From NCBI GenBank assembly GCA_001599595.1, contig BCHH01000015.1, positions 897,431-961,430 of the forward strand: 64,000 nt of DNA, read 5' to 3'. The notes under the pieces were generated by a model. The model saw only the letters and a program-made list of their open reading frames with translations, was not told where the DNA came from and made no database searches. Both the position numbers and the translations under genes were made by a program. This DNA is from Beverwykella pulmonaria. Lineage: Eukaryota; Ascomycota; Dothideomycetes; Pleosporales; Melanommataceae. This document shows positions 44,151-54,802 of this stretch, piece after piece (position 1 is the stretch's first letter; each line of letters starts with the position of its first letter).

Positions 44151-44493
44151 GGTGCCAATAGATAAGATTTCTCTTCTTAGAAGATAGGAAAGAAGCCGAA
44201 CTTATTGATTTATTCCGATCTCTGAATATCAAAGTTTGAAGCTTTAGAAATATCAGTATCCCCGCATCCCCACATGGCACAGTCTTGGCAATGTCGTTAG
44301 CAGGAGCCTACGCGTCGAACTATAGCGGGGTAATTTGCGTTACGGGTCCTCCAACGACGTCAGCTCCTAGAAACTGCTTTTCATTGAAACTGCATATATC
44401 TGTTTCTGCGTAATTATCGGAGAGCCGAGAAACTCAACGTGACGCGCACGCCTTGTAGCACAAACAGGCGCACCCCCTAGAAGACGACATGCA
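44151..44493. other. SDR promoter and esterase 3' flank
   Basis: Contains CCCCACA at 44,268-44,274 (GCATCCCCACATGGC), about 120 bp upstream of the SDR start. No gene. Confidence 0.5.
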
Positions 44494-46320
44494 TTATCTG
44501 CCCTGAAAGAAGTTCTCGAAAACGCCCAATATGGTGTCGAAACCAGCCATTTCACCCAACTTGAGAACGTGGTCTCGTCGCCCTACTTCTTCCGAGTTCC
44601 CTGACGCTACGTATTTGGCAGTGACGCCGGAGCCGCTTGAACCATAGACTCGGGCGCCAATCTTGCCACCTTCGACGGGCGGCCACGGGTCTTCGCCGTT
44701 GACAAACTTTATGAAGTCTGTGGCGTACGCGTGTGCCACCGCCTTCTGCTCGTCGTTCAAGAACTCGTTGAAGTTCTGGAAGAGGAAAGCGACATCGAGA
44801 ATGTGGCCTGCTTCGCCTTTGAACCGACCCTCCCAGGGGTTTCCTTCGTTAAAGTGGTAGAGGAAGAACTTGTTTTCTTTCGTCTGGGGCCAGCCTTTGG
44901 CAAAAGCAAGCGCAGGCGCGTAGAAGCTGATTTCGGAGGCGAATCTCAATATCGATAGTAGCGCTTCGTCGTCGTCAGTAGATGGCGTAATTTTGTACGA
45001 GGAGAGTAATGCCGATGCTACTTCCGGGCGCGATGAAAGACTCTTGTTGACAGACTCCACGAACTTCGCCGCGATGCCCGGGTTCCTACTATCCAAGCCA
45101 ATCCATGCCAGGATATTTGCCTAAACAATGTAAGTCTCAATCAAGTAACCCTTCCGGGTTACACTTACATCTAACTGGGATTCTCCAATCATCAGCGCGG
45201 CACACCACTTCCGGCCTGGGATCGCAAAGGCTGGGTCATCTTTTTGGGATGCAACGGTGACAAAGTTAGGCTCCCCAGGAACCGTGTCTCCGTCAATGGA
45301 CGGAAGCAGCGGCACTCCCATGGGGACCTTTTGCCAGAGATCATCGACCGGCAAAGAAAGGAGCAACTTGATACGATCTTCGGGCGATTTGTCCGCGAGA
45401 CCAAAGGCCTCGATCACCTTTTGATAAGCCGCTTCGGCCACTACAGCAGGAATGGGCTTGAAGAGCAGTACGGCTCCTCCGGTGCTCAGGCATCGCTTCA
45501 TGAGAGGCTCCTTTGACAGGAGGAACATCGTGACTGACACTGCTCGTCATGAATCTTGGGCTTTTTAATGCTCTTGAGTGGACTTACATCCTCCGGCGCT
45601 TTCGCCGACAACTGTGACTTCGTCTCCATCTCCTCCAAACCCCCCGATGAATTTCTGAATCCATTTCAGTGCCACACGTTGGTCGTGGAAGCCGTTATTC
45701 GCCTTGTACCCTGCTTTTCTGAGCTCCTTGGAAGTCATAAATCCCGTGACGCCCAAGCGATAACTGATCCGTTAGCTTTCATTATGCACAAGATATAGGA
45801 ATGGTACCTACTTAATCGTGATCCCGATGATAGGTTTCCCTTGTTCAGCCGAGAGTTTGACTAGCGGCGTGGAACTGTAATGCGGATACCAACTCGAACC
45901 GACAGCGAATCCTCCTCCATGGATGAACACATAGACAGGCAGTTTGGTATTCGAGTCGACGGCTCCATTATTTCCCAGTGGCAGCGTAATATTTAGATTT
46001 AGTCCTTCGAGATCCGAATGCGGTGGAACCTCTGGTATTGGCAGTGTATGTTGAATGAACCCAAATTCTCTCTCTATAGCTCCAATTGGCGAAACTGGTG
46101 GTGGCCTGTTTAGTCCGTAAGTTAATGTAACTTAGAATTTTCAAAAAGCATACCCATATCTCGACGCATCTGTTGTTGGCGATCCATATCTGGTCACCAG
46201 TTGAGGTGGAGCAAGACGATCTGCTAATGAGGCATATTTGAGCCCCAAGAACTGCACCGTTCCATCGACGACTTTGCCTTTCAGTTCACCCAACTCTGCA
46301 TGTGTGAAGGTGGCCGACAT
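44494..46320 (-). CDS. Type-B carboxylesterase
   Basis: ATG 46320 (MSATFTHAELGELKGKVVDG). Exons give LKYASLADRLAPPQLV, the oxyanion hole VFIHGGGFAVGSSWYPHY, GVTGFMTSKELRKAG, HDQRVALKWIQKFIGGFGGD and the nucleophile elbow VVGESAGG. The stop is at 44494. Later parts include SIDGDTVPGEPNF, YHFNEGNPWEGRFKGEAGHILDVAFLF (the candidate catalytic His) and FDTILGVFENFFQGR. At least four introns (about 46.1, 45.8, 45.55 and 45.15 kb). Related in layout to the esterase at 8.8-10.7 kb. In the cluster it could release an aromatic or lactone substrate by ester hydrolysis. It is divergent from the MBL-fold gene. Confidence 0.88.
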
Positions 46321-46725
46321 TATGATTGTATGCTACTCAATGGTATTGTGTGATGGGGTGGAGATCTTGTATTGCTGAACTCGCTTACGTCAGTTCATAC
46401 GAGAAATGAAACCTGCGCTAGCCAGGATATAATGAAATGCAATTCGACGAGAACGATCCAGGCCTTATGAGGAAACGATGCCCGAAACGAAGACGTGCTA
46501 TGGAGCTAATTTTTGAATGGGCATCGGACGTTGACACCCCGCTATTGGAGTATATGAATGGTGGGGCCTAGCGCAAGATCACCTGCGCACGGTTGGGGGA
46601 ATGTGGGGGAATGTACAATCTCGAATTTCAACAGCCGTCCTTGCTTAACGTGGCGGAAGTACAAGGAGAAAACCGTAGGTGCAAGCCACTAGGCATCTTC
46701 ACCTCCTTCTGGCTGTACCTCTAAG
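46321..46725. promoter_or_regulatory. Shared divergent promoter, esterase / MBL-fold enzyme
   Basis: 405 bp between start codons. GGTTGGGGGAATGTGGGGGAATG at 46,591-46,613 contains TGTGGGG (46,602-46,608), 124 bp from the MBL start. A further GGTGGGGC is at 46,560. Confidence 0.55.
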
Positions 46726-47828
46726 ATGCTAGCCGCAGACCTTCCCTGCGCTCCTTTACCGGAAACTGATGCGTTCGTGGACCTGTTTCTCCTCGATGGA
46801 GGAAGCTTCATTGGTGAATTGGGCAAACTCCACGCTGGAGTGACCAATGATAAGTATCGGATGTACAACTGGGCGTTCTACATCTCTCACCAAGGTCGGC
46901 ACATCCTCTGGGATCTTGGACTGGACGAAGTAGGTACCTTGACCATGCAAGCCAAGCCTGATACAGAAGCTCGCTGACATGCCAGGATCGTTCTTGCTAC
47001 ACGCCATGGGTAAATCAACATATGCTTGAACACGTCAATCATGTTGGTCCTAGCAAGTCGATCGTTCATCAGCTAGGTGAACGAGGTATATCGGCTGCGC
47101 AGGTAGACACTGTATTGTTCAGGTTACTTCCCTCAACTGCTTTAGTATATCCACAAGCTGACGGCTATGGCAAGTCATGCCCACTGGGACCATAGCCGGC
47201 CCATTCGTGACGAGTTTCCGAATGCTACAGCATTCTTTGGTCCCGGTACAAAAGAGGGATGTTCGCCGGGCCACATGGCGGATCCTAGTTTGCAGTGGGA
47301 TGGGCGATTCTTTGACCCCGAACGTGCAACGGAAAGGTGGAGTGAGCTTCAGGGTCCTTGGATACCATTTGGTCCGTTCGATAAGGCTCTCGACTACTTT
47401 GGAGACGGAAGCTTTTGGATCATGCAGGCACCAGGCCATATGGCAGGAAATCTCTGTGCCGCCGCAAGGATACGGGGAGGAGATTGGGTCCTTCTAGGCA
47501 GTGATTGTTGCCATTCAAGGTAGTACATTTGACCGATATTGTGGGACAGAATCTAATGTGCGGCAGAGAGCTGCTGGACGGTACATATGAGATCTCGCAA
47601 TTCTGCGTTCCAGGTCTTGGAGAGATGTCGTTGCATGCCGATATCTCCGCCGCCAAAGAAACGATCGCGAAGATACGGATACTGGAAAAGAAGTGTGGGT
47701 TCCACGTCGCGTTGGCCCACGATGCGAGATGGTTGAAGGATGGGAGAGATGCAGTTCTTATGTCACTTCTGGATGAGCACATGAGGAAGGCAGCAAAGGA
47801 GCGTATACTCAAAGATGAAATCCCATAG
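46726..47828 (+). CDS. Metallo-beta-lactamase-fold hydrolase (lactonase-like)
   Basis: Exon 1 runs from ATG 46726 to about 46,930 (GRHILWDLGLDE, donor GTAGGT). Exon 2 begins DRSCYTPWVNQ and ends VDTVLF-S. Exon 3 completes SHAHWDHSRP, the H-x-H-x-D-H zinc motif, then QAPGHMAGN (third His) and VLLGSDCCHSR (bridging Asp). A final exon at about 47,570 gives ELLDGTYEISQF and LAHDARWLKDGRD (last His). All expected metal ligands are present. The family includes fungal and bacterial lactonases (AttM/AiiA-like). Hydrolysis of an enol-lactone or a related ester in the cluster pathway is plausible but unproven. Confidence 0.88.
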
Positions 47829-50205
47829 ATTGTGGTGCCGTTGCTTCTTGCAAACCCATCAATAGACTCGAGTGAAGCAAACAATGATCCTATCAGGTAC
47901 CCACTGTGAAGTGACAGGAAACCTTAGAAGGGCCGCTTGGAGAGTGCTACCAACAAGCATCGCCCGTAACCCAGCTTGCTACCTAGCCGGCGGGAAATCG
48001 GTCCCACGGTACAAAAAGCTCGATGAGACCAGGCGTCGATATGCCACCTGCTAAAGAAGCAACCGAGGAATGTTGAGGAACGTGACGATGGGATGGGATG
48101 GGATGGGACAATTTGATGAATTTGATAATAGGCGGGGCTGGCTGACTTAGGTTTGTGACCTTGGCGCATGCGTCGTCACTCGTTTCGAACCCACGAAGCT
48201 GCGCTGTCATTTTTGATAGCTTTCGAAACTCCTACGGTTATGATTACACGACAGCGGCCATTTTGCTTTCATTTCAGCAAGAAGTTCAGTTATGAACCTG
48301 TTAATAAAGAAGACTCAGCACTTAGAGATGCCTCAGCCGCCGCCACATTGCTTGGCAGTCGATGCATCTACAAACCGCCATCAGAGCTCGCAAGGCTTTC
48401 GTGAGCCTTGACCTCCATAACGCAGTTACTCCTCATGAAAGAATGCACTTCTCCCCCTCCCCCTCCCTCTCTCCACTGACGAATCCTATGGTCTGATAAG
48501 TCTCTGTTTCCATCCTCTATCATCTCACCATGAGATTAGGCCTACGAGTGTTCTTGGATACCGACAACCCAAAGTACAGTCATACTCAGGTATCAAGCAG
48601 TTGGAATGCGTCTGCTGCAGATTACACAAGTGGTAGACTAGCTGGGATATGAGAATTAGTAGCGAAAAGTGGACAACATATCTGGATGAACTCAGAAGTG
48701 GCGGATTATGGTTGACAGGATTGCGCGCTAATTCTTGACGCCGTCCTTTCGTATATAGCCCTAAGGCTGGACCTAGAGAAAATATATATCCAGATCAGGT
48801 CACAACCGAGGATTAGGTCGCTTCATATCCACATCAATCCATGGTCCAGCCCACCTGAATTTATTGTTGAGCTAGAAGTTCTGCGTTTTGCTGTATGTTT
48901 GTTACTTTCTATCGTTTTATTGTGTTTGACCAGAGGCATTTGGAAGATGCTGGGCATGAATTTGCATACTCTGTGGCCAACGTACGTTTTCCCTTCAAGA
49001 ATTTCGCTCAGCATCATTCTTTGAGCCCGAGACTAACATAATACACAGATAAACAACCGATTGGCGAGAAGAATGCACCTAGTCAACAGCGCTGTGGTCC
49101 TGTATGGAACATTAGCACGCAACGGTTCCCATCCAGCGATACCTCTTCCAAAGAGACACTGCGGCTAGTAAGAAGATGGATCAGTGATTGCATACAAAAT
49201 CACGACTCCTGCAAGATGTATTCAACCAATGTACTTCCCAAACAAATACTCAAACTTACTAAGGATACCGTCTACCTTCAAGAGCGCCTCAGAAAGCGAG
49301 CAGCATCCTCAGTTTAGCTCGCATTCTTCTACAACGCAGCTAGTAAGGGAGTAAGATAGATGTGTGTCGCTTAGAATTTATTGGCGCCCACAACACCATT
49401 CCCAAGGCTATTCAGCGGCAACATCACCTCTCCTATATATTACTCGTGAGCGTGCTCTCGCAGATCAACTGTTTATTATTTAGGTTACCTTTAGCATGTT
49501 AGTTTAAGGAAAAACAATTTCCTAGGAATTTGCTACCCCTATCAACAAATTAATCCCTACCTTACTATTCAACATACTTGTAGAGACTTTTAAACGCTAA
49601 ATTTAAACCTGTAGCCCTAACTCTGTTTACATGTTTTTTAAGAAGATTTACTACTTCTTTAACTCTTTTGTTTCCTTTCACAACTCTCGCAACTTCTTCT
49701 GTGGGCGCGACTTCACCTCCCTACTGCTGAAGAAGAAACTTCATTACTGATTTCCCACTCTCTTAATTCTTGTTGCCGCTTCGATAATCTCCTTTGTAAT
49801 CCTAACCTCACCTCTCCACTGCTGATGAAGAAGCGACATAGAGTAGGCAGCGAATGATCTCTCCAGTTCGGTAACAAGCCCTTGAGTAACCTCAAACCCT
49901 TCTAGGGCAACCTCCACCAGTCGCGTTAATGCCTTATCTGCCTAGGCATGCCACGGCTCCCACGCTTTCAACAAGCTCTGCGTTGCGAGCCGCACCAGCC
50001 GATGAACGCCAAGAGAGTTATCTATGTCACGTCTGCTGACAAACGAATACGCGTTCAGCATCCCCATATGATCTGTCTCCCTCTTCCAGGATGGCCTTAG
50101 TAGGAAAGAGTAACTGCGGGATATCCTTCAGAGCCATGCACGACAAATATACAGACACAAGGGGTTCAAGCCGCTGGACGAGCTCAAACGATATCAGCAA
50201 CTTGG
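47829..50205. other. Gene-poor, AT-rich stretch with decayed coding remnants
   Basis: No intact gene seen in 2.4 kb. A short GATGG repeat lies at about 48,086-48,106. AT content rises between 49,480 and 49,720. From about 49,713 to 50,212 the minus strand has fragments that read as protein (SLPTLCRFFISSGEVRLGLQ; TRLVEVALEGFEVTQGLVTE; VLTKLLISFELVQRLEPLVS) in shifted frames with stops. They are likely eroded 3' parts of the HET-NACHT gene or of a relative. Confidence 0.5.
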
Positions 50206-53200
50206 TTAACACGAGATTCTTGACGTCCTAGCATCAAGAAGCCTTCTCAGCCCATCAACATCCGATCCTAAATATGAGCGAAAAATCCCCAAAAGATCGC
50301 TAACTGCATACCAAGGCTCAGAATCTAGACTTGGATTCCACCCCACCGCCGGAACTACAGCCGGCCATCGATAGGAAAAGAGTTCCTCCGGGCTCATATC
50401 CCTTTCGAAATCGCCGTATGCGTAGTACTTATAATTGGTTTCGTATGAGAGCCAGGATTTGGGAAGTAGTGGAGCCGCGCCTGCGCGAATTAACATTTCC
50501 AGTGCTACAGTGTATTCGAAATACGTGTCGTCCGTAAGTTCAGCAAACAAATCTGCCAAAAAGCACAAAAAGAGAGCCCAGACAGTCACAGATCCGTACA
50601 GTCCGTTGGGGTCGGCGCCAAGGTGAAGAACACCACCTAGAAATTCCAAATTCAGTTTTCTGTTGCCAATGCTGCACCCAGATAACCACACAAACCTCGG
50701 TCAAAGTATGTAATCCAGGATTGGCCTTCCACGCTTCTCTCGAACGTACCCTGAAGTTAAGTGCGTCCTAACATAAGAACTCAGGTCGAAGTCGATTGCC
50801 AAGGTAACAAATGAGCTTTGTTCATGATACCAGCTAGCAATCGAAGGGTCAATGTACCAAACAGACTCCTCGAACCTGTGACGCTGGATAAATTTCTCCA
50901 GTATTGGTTGAATGGTGGCCGCAGCAATCGCGCAAATTGGTGTGAATTTGTAAGTCGGTCGTGAGAGCGTACTTAGAAGATAGCTTGCAACGGCTACTGC
51001 ATGTCGCTCACCCGTTCCGGCTGTCTCCAATGCGACAAATTGGGAAAGCCTGGAACAGAGAAGAAACATTCTTGAGTCATATGGACCGTGCGTGTATTGA
51101 TATAGCAGAGTTTGAATCTCAGAGGTTAAAAGAAAGTCACGACACGATCGATGGAGAAAATCGACGGTCAGTCTGAAGACTGGAAGCGAATTGGGGCCTT
51201 GGAAGATTCGAGGATAGATTGAGGGCTCGAAACTCTGGCCACTTCTAATCTCTTCATCTTGAGCATCCTGCCCTCCTTCTTCGATTGGCTGCGAAGCCAC
51301 CAGGTCATACGGATTTTGATCGACTAGTTGGCTAGGTCGATACTGACACTCAAGTAGGCCCATGCAACGACTGTTCAGTCGTCGCATAGTTGAATCGAGA
51401 CGAAACTGGAGTCCTTCCCGATCTGTGAGATCGAGATTTTTATAGTTGTACCGGCCAGTAAGGGCGAAGTCTGGACACCCCTCATCAATAAAGGACAGGT
51501 CAATAAGACGAAGCGGATGCCCCGTCGCGAACTCATGTTCTGTGTAAAGCGCAATCTGTAAAAGTTCAGATGCTTCTTGGCGGTGAAGAGGACTGATAGA
51601 ATCCATCATTCGTCTAAAATAGTCGTTCAAATCGCTGGGAATCTCCTCTAATCTCTGCCGCAGTACAATTATCCCATCTCCGTCTCTAAGGCCTTTTAGT
51701 AGCTCTCGCACCACAAGGCGAACCCACAGAAAAACTCCAGCGGCCTTGTGAGTAATCTCCGAAATGAGACTCTTCGCATTCATCTGGTCGTACCGAAGTA
51801 GATATTGAAATCGTATGTGATTGTGAAGCTCTGTCTCCACGAAGTTGTTGATATCTCCGTGTGTGAGATCTTCAAGTCTCAGCTGCGGGAACTCTCCAAA
51901 CGCATCTCGAAAGATATTCCAGGGCCTGCTAGATAGGCATACTTTAACGTTTCCTAGACTGGCCATATTGATGAGAAGGCTTATTAACTCTTCACGCGCG
52001 TCATCGGAACCGTCGAGCTCGTCAAGTCCGTCGAGAAGTAAGAATACTTTAGCATAACTCCGTACGGATAAGATACATTCTTGTAGGGCGTGCTGTAACT
52101 CTGAATTTGTCCAGTTAATTGGGTGATTTCCAGGTGTTCGTGCAGCCGACCACTTCCTCGGATGGATTACTTGTGGAATCAAATGGGGTTGCTTTTCGAG
52201 AAGCTGCACTAATAGAGCTCGTAGAAGACCGATCACAGACTTTTGTAACTTGTGTCCAGGGTTCCAAAAGAAGTACTGTGCACTTAGAACTGTTTTGTTC
52301 TCCATCCAAGGGAGCATGTGGTCAGGAATAATGATATTTTGATCTAGAAATTGCATCATCGTCGACTTTCCAGACCCTGGCTTGCCGTAAATCCAATAGA
52401 TCTTTCTTGACTCCGTGGGAGAAGATAGCCATGCAATCAGGCTATCCCATTGCTGGTTTCGACCAGGCACAGACTGCAAAATCCATTGACAAGTTTCCTT
52501 GTGCGCTTCATGAATCTGATGTCTGCGTTCCTGAATTTGGGGAAACCGGAGGCTATCTAAAATTCTTTGCTGAGCATCGACTATTTGATGCTCGTGTTCG
52601 AGGGTATCCGAATCGTTGAATGGAATGCGGTATATATGAAGGTCTCCCGTTGCCTCCGGTGTCTCAGTCGTCGAAACACGGGATAGGTCAGGCCGGTTGT
52701 CCCTTGAAGACTCTTTTATCTCCTTCTCAAGCCGGATCAACGCCTTGTTCCGTCCCTCCCCATATATGAGAGGCATATGGACATCAAAAAGACCTAGCAG
52801 AGAATATGCCGCATCCTCTTCGCGTTTCGTCTCGCGTCTTTTTGCCCACGACATCCGCTCATCAACGCTCAACTGATGCAATGCATGTCCTTTAAGAGCT
52901 TGGATAGAAATGCCTGTTGTCTCGGCAATTTCGCGCACCAGTGAATTTTTATCCCCAAGTCGCTCGCCCTCCGAGGAAAAGAATTCAACAGATTTCGGAG
53001 CGATAAGCTCTTGTAGTGTCCAACCCCGAGTAAACCATCTGCTCTTCTGAAATGACAGGTCGTTTCTAGCGATGCCACTGGTTGAAACATCGGATAGGTA
53101 AACGTAGCATTTGACCGCTTCACGGTACCAGCGGAACATAGAATTGATTGCCTCTGAAAGCTCCGCACTACTTGATTTGTCAATGCAGCAGGTGTCAACC

Positions 53201-53421
53201 CAAAAGTATTGGAGACCGTCCTTTGCGGCTTGCTTTCCGCAGAAGCGAACCTTGCTATAACCAGCTTTGCTCTTGCCTGCACCATCGACTAGATCTTTAA
53301 AGGTAAACTCTTCATCATCCGCTCCCCAGGTGTGGGAAAGAACAGCATAGTTCGGGGTGTTTTTGCCGACAGACTCGACCAGACTGAATTCGCCGTCATC
53401 TCCAAGACGCAAAAGACGCAT
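50206..53421 (-). CDS. HET-NACHT (NLR-like) protein, one in-frame stop near the C-terminus
   Basis: ATG 53421 opens a HET domain: YAVLSHTWGADDEEFTFKDL, YFWVDTCCIDKSSSAELSEAI, WFTRGWTLQELIAP. A NACHT NTPase follows with P-loop GKPGSGKST (about residues 345-353), Walker B FLLLDGLDELDG (about 460) and SSRPWNIFRDAF, then a helical region ending VREKRGRPILDYIL. TGA at 50701-50703 stops this 906-residue frame, but the same frame continues PRFVWLSGCSIGNRKLNL, HLGADPNGLYGSV for another 165 codons. The stop therefore probably replaces an Arg codon (CGA to TGA). HET-NACHT proteins act in heterokaryon incompatibility and fungal innate immunity as nucleotide-dependent switches. The truncated form keeps both the HET and NTPase domains and might still function. 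Confidence 0.88.
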
Positions 53422-53699
53422 GAGAGGATTGCTTGTGACTCTAGGGAGGGAAATGATGTAAATAAATGTCGGTGAGACGTGCGCACTACCGAACTGGGAC
53501 TGCGGTAGCTGGTAGATTATGGAGTAAACAGGTTGGGATGATAGCGGGGCATGAGGCAGTTTCTCAATCTCATGTGGCTGAGTAAGCGTGCTGATAAGTA
53601 TCGAACGGCAACGGAACCACTACCGCTTGTAGGGAGGATGGCTAACCCGTAACGACCACCCAACTTTACAACCTAGCAAATATCAGAAGCTGGCACCGT
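53422..53699. other. Promoter of the HET-NACHT gene
   Basis: Intergenic, nothing specific recognised. Confidence 0.4.
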
Positions 53700-53810
53700 T
53701 ATGGAATCATGATGAACTTCTTAAAGATCCTGGAAAGCTTTCGTCATTCTAAAGCTACAGATCCATGCGACACGGTTTACGCACTCCCAGTCTCGCTTCT
53801 AAGGCTTACC
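53700..53810 (+). pseudogene. Relic of a HET-domain gene
   Basis: The frame beginning near 53,709 reads FLKILESFRHSKATDPCDTVYAL. This resembles the HET-protein stretch FR...CSDPRDKVYALLGL. Nothing further of the family follows, so it is a short remnant. Confidence 0.45.
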
Positions 53811-54802
53811 AAAACGGCATGGCTCCAGATTATTCACAGTCGCGTCAGTTTTCTTGGGTTTAGCCAAGCATGCAGTCCTCAAGGGGGACATCGAGCTGTT
53901 GTTAAGAAATGTGGGAAATTTTCAAACGATCTCTAGATTACCATCTTGGGTGCTTAGCTGGACTTGTGATTCGCGGGGCAGCTACCGAATCATCAACCTT
54001 GTTCCTCATTGATTTTCCTTAAAAAATTCTGCCATCTCCTCTCTGCTAGACTTACTAAGGTGTTCGTCCACTTTTCAAGATAGAACCATATTCAGTCTAG
54101 TCGATTGCAAATTCGTCTTCTGATAAAGCTGCATGTGAGGCTTACCGCGCCACACTGTGGGCTGTGCAATCAGCCGCATCCTGCCTCGAGCTGAACTAAT
54201 TCTAACTCTTTGCAAAAACAAAAGATATAGCAAGAATCTGCTCACATCACTCTTGCAGCGTCTCGCTTTCAGATGTGGATCTTCGGTATAGCTCAGCGTC
54301 CTATCTTCCAGTATGCTCGCTAGCCTTGAGCAGTCACAGCAGGTTGGTTAACTGGGCTTGAGTAGGCGAAAGCCAGGGAAGGCGTGAGGTATCCACAGCG
54401 GGTGGCTGGCCACAGACCAGACATCCAGCTAGCTCGCAAGCCTGCTCGGCGACCAGTCAGCGACTAGTCAACGGCGTCGTGAACACCATCCCTTCCTAAA
54501 CTCGCAAGGCAGACGTACAAGAGAAGATGTGGAAGATCAGGGAAGTCTGCGGTATTTGGTCATACGGGCTCTTACTATTGGTTAGGCACCCGTCCTCCGC
54601 CACTTCGCCTGATGCTCCGCCCCGATCTGTGGCTCCACCTCCAAGAAGCTGAGCATTCAGAGTCTCTCGAGGCGGAATAAGGGTGATTTGACAAGGCTGT
54701 GACGGGTCAATCAAAAAGTCGGCGCGTTCCAGCCTGAAAAATATGAATACAATATTTCGCAGAGCTTCAGCTTCTCTAGTTCATCATAGCGCACTTCAAA
54801 CA
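53811..54802. other. Intergenic, nothing recognised
   Basis: About 1 kb without a convincing gene. A run of GCGACTAGTCAACG-like short inverted repeats occurs near 54,450-54,480. No RNA gene seen. Confidence 0.4.

Noticed and set aside
48086..48106. GATGG repeat considered as a possible telomere-like or CRISPR-like array
   Set aside because: Only a few copies without spacers; a simple microsatellite. No CRISPR array is expected or seen.
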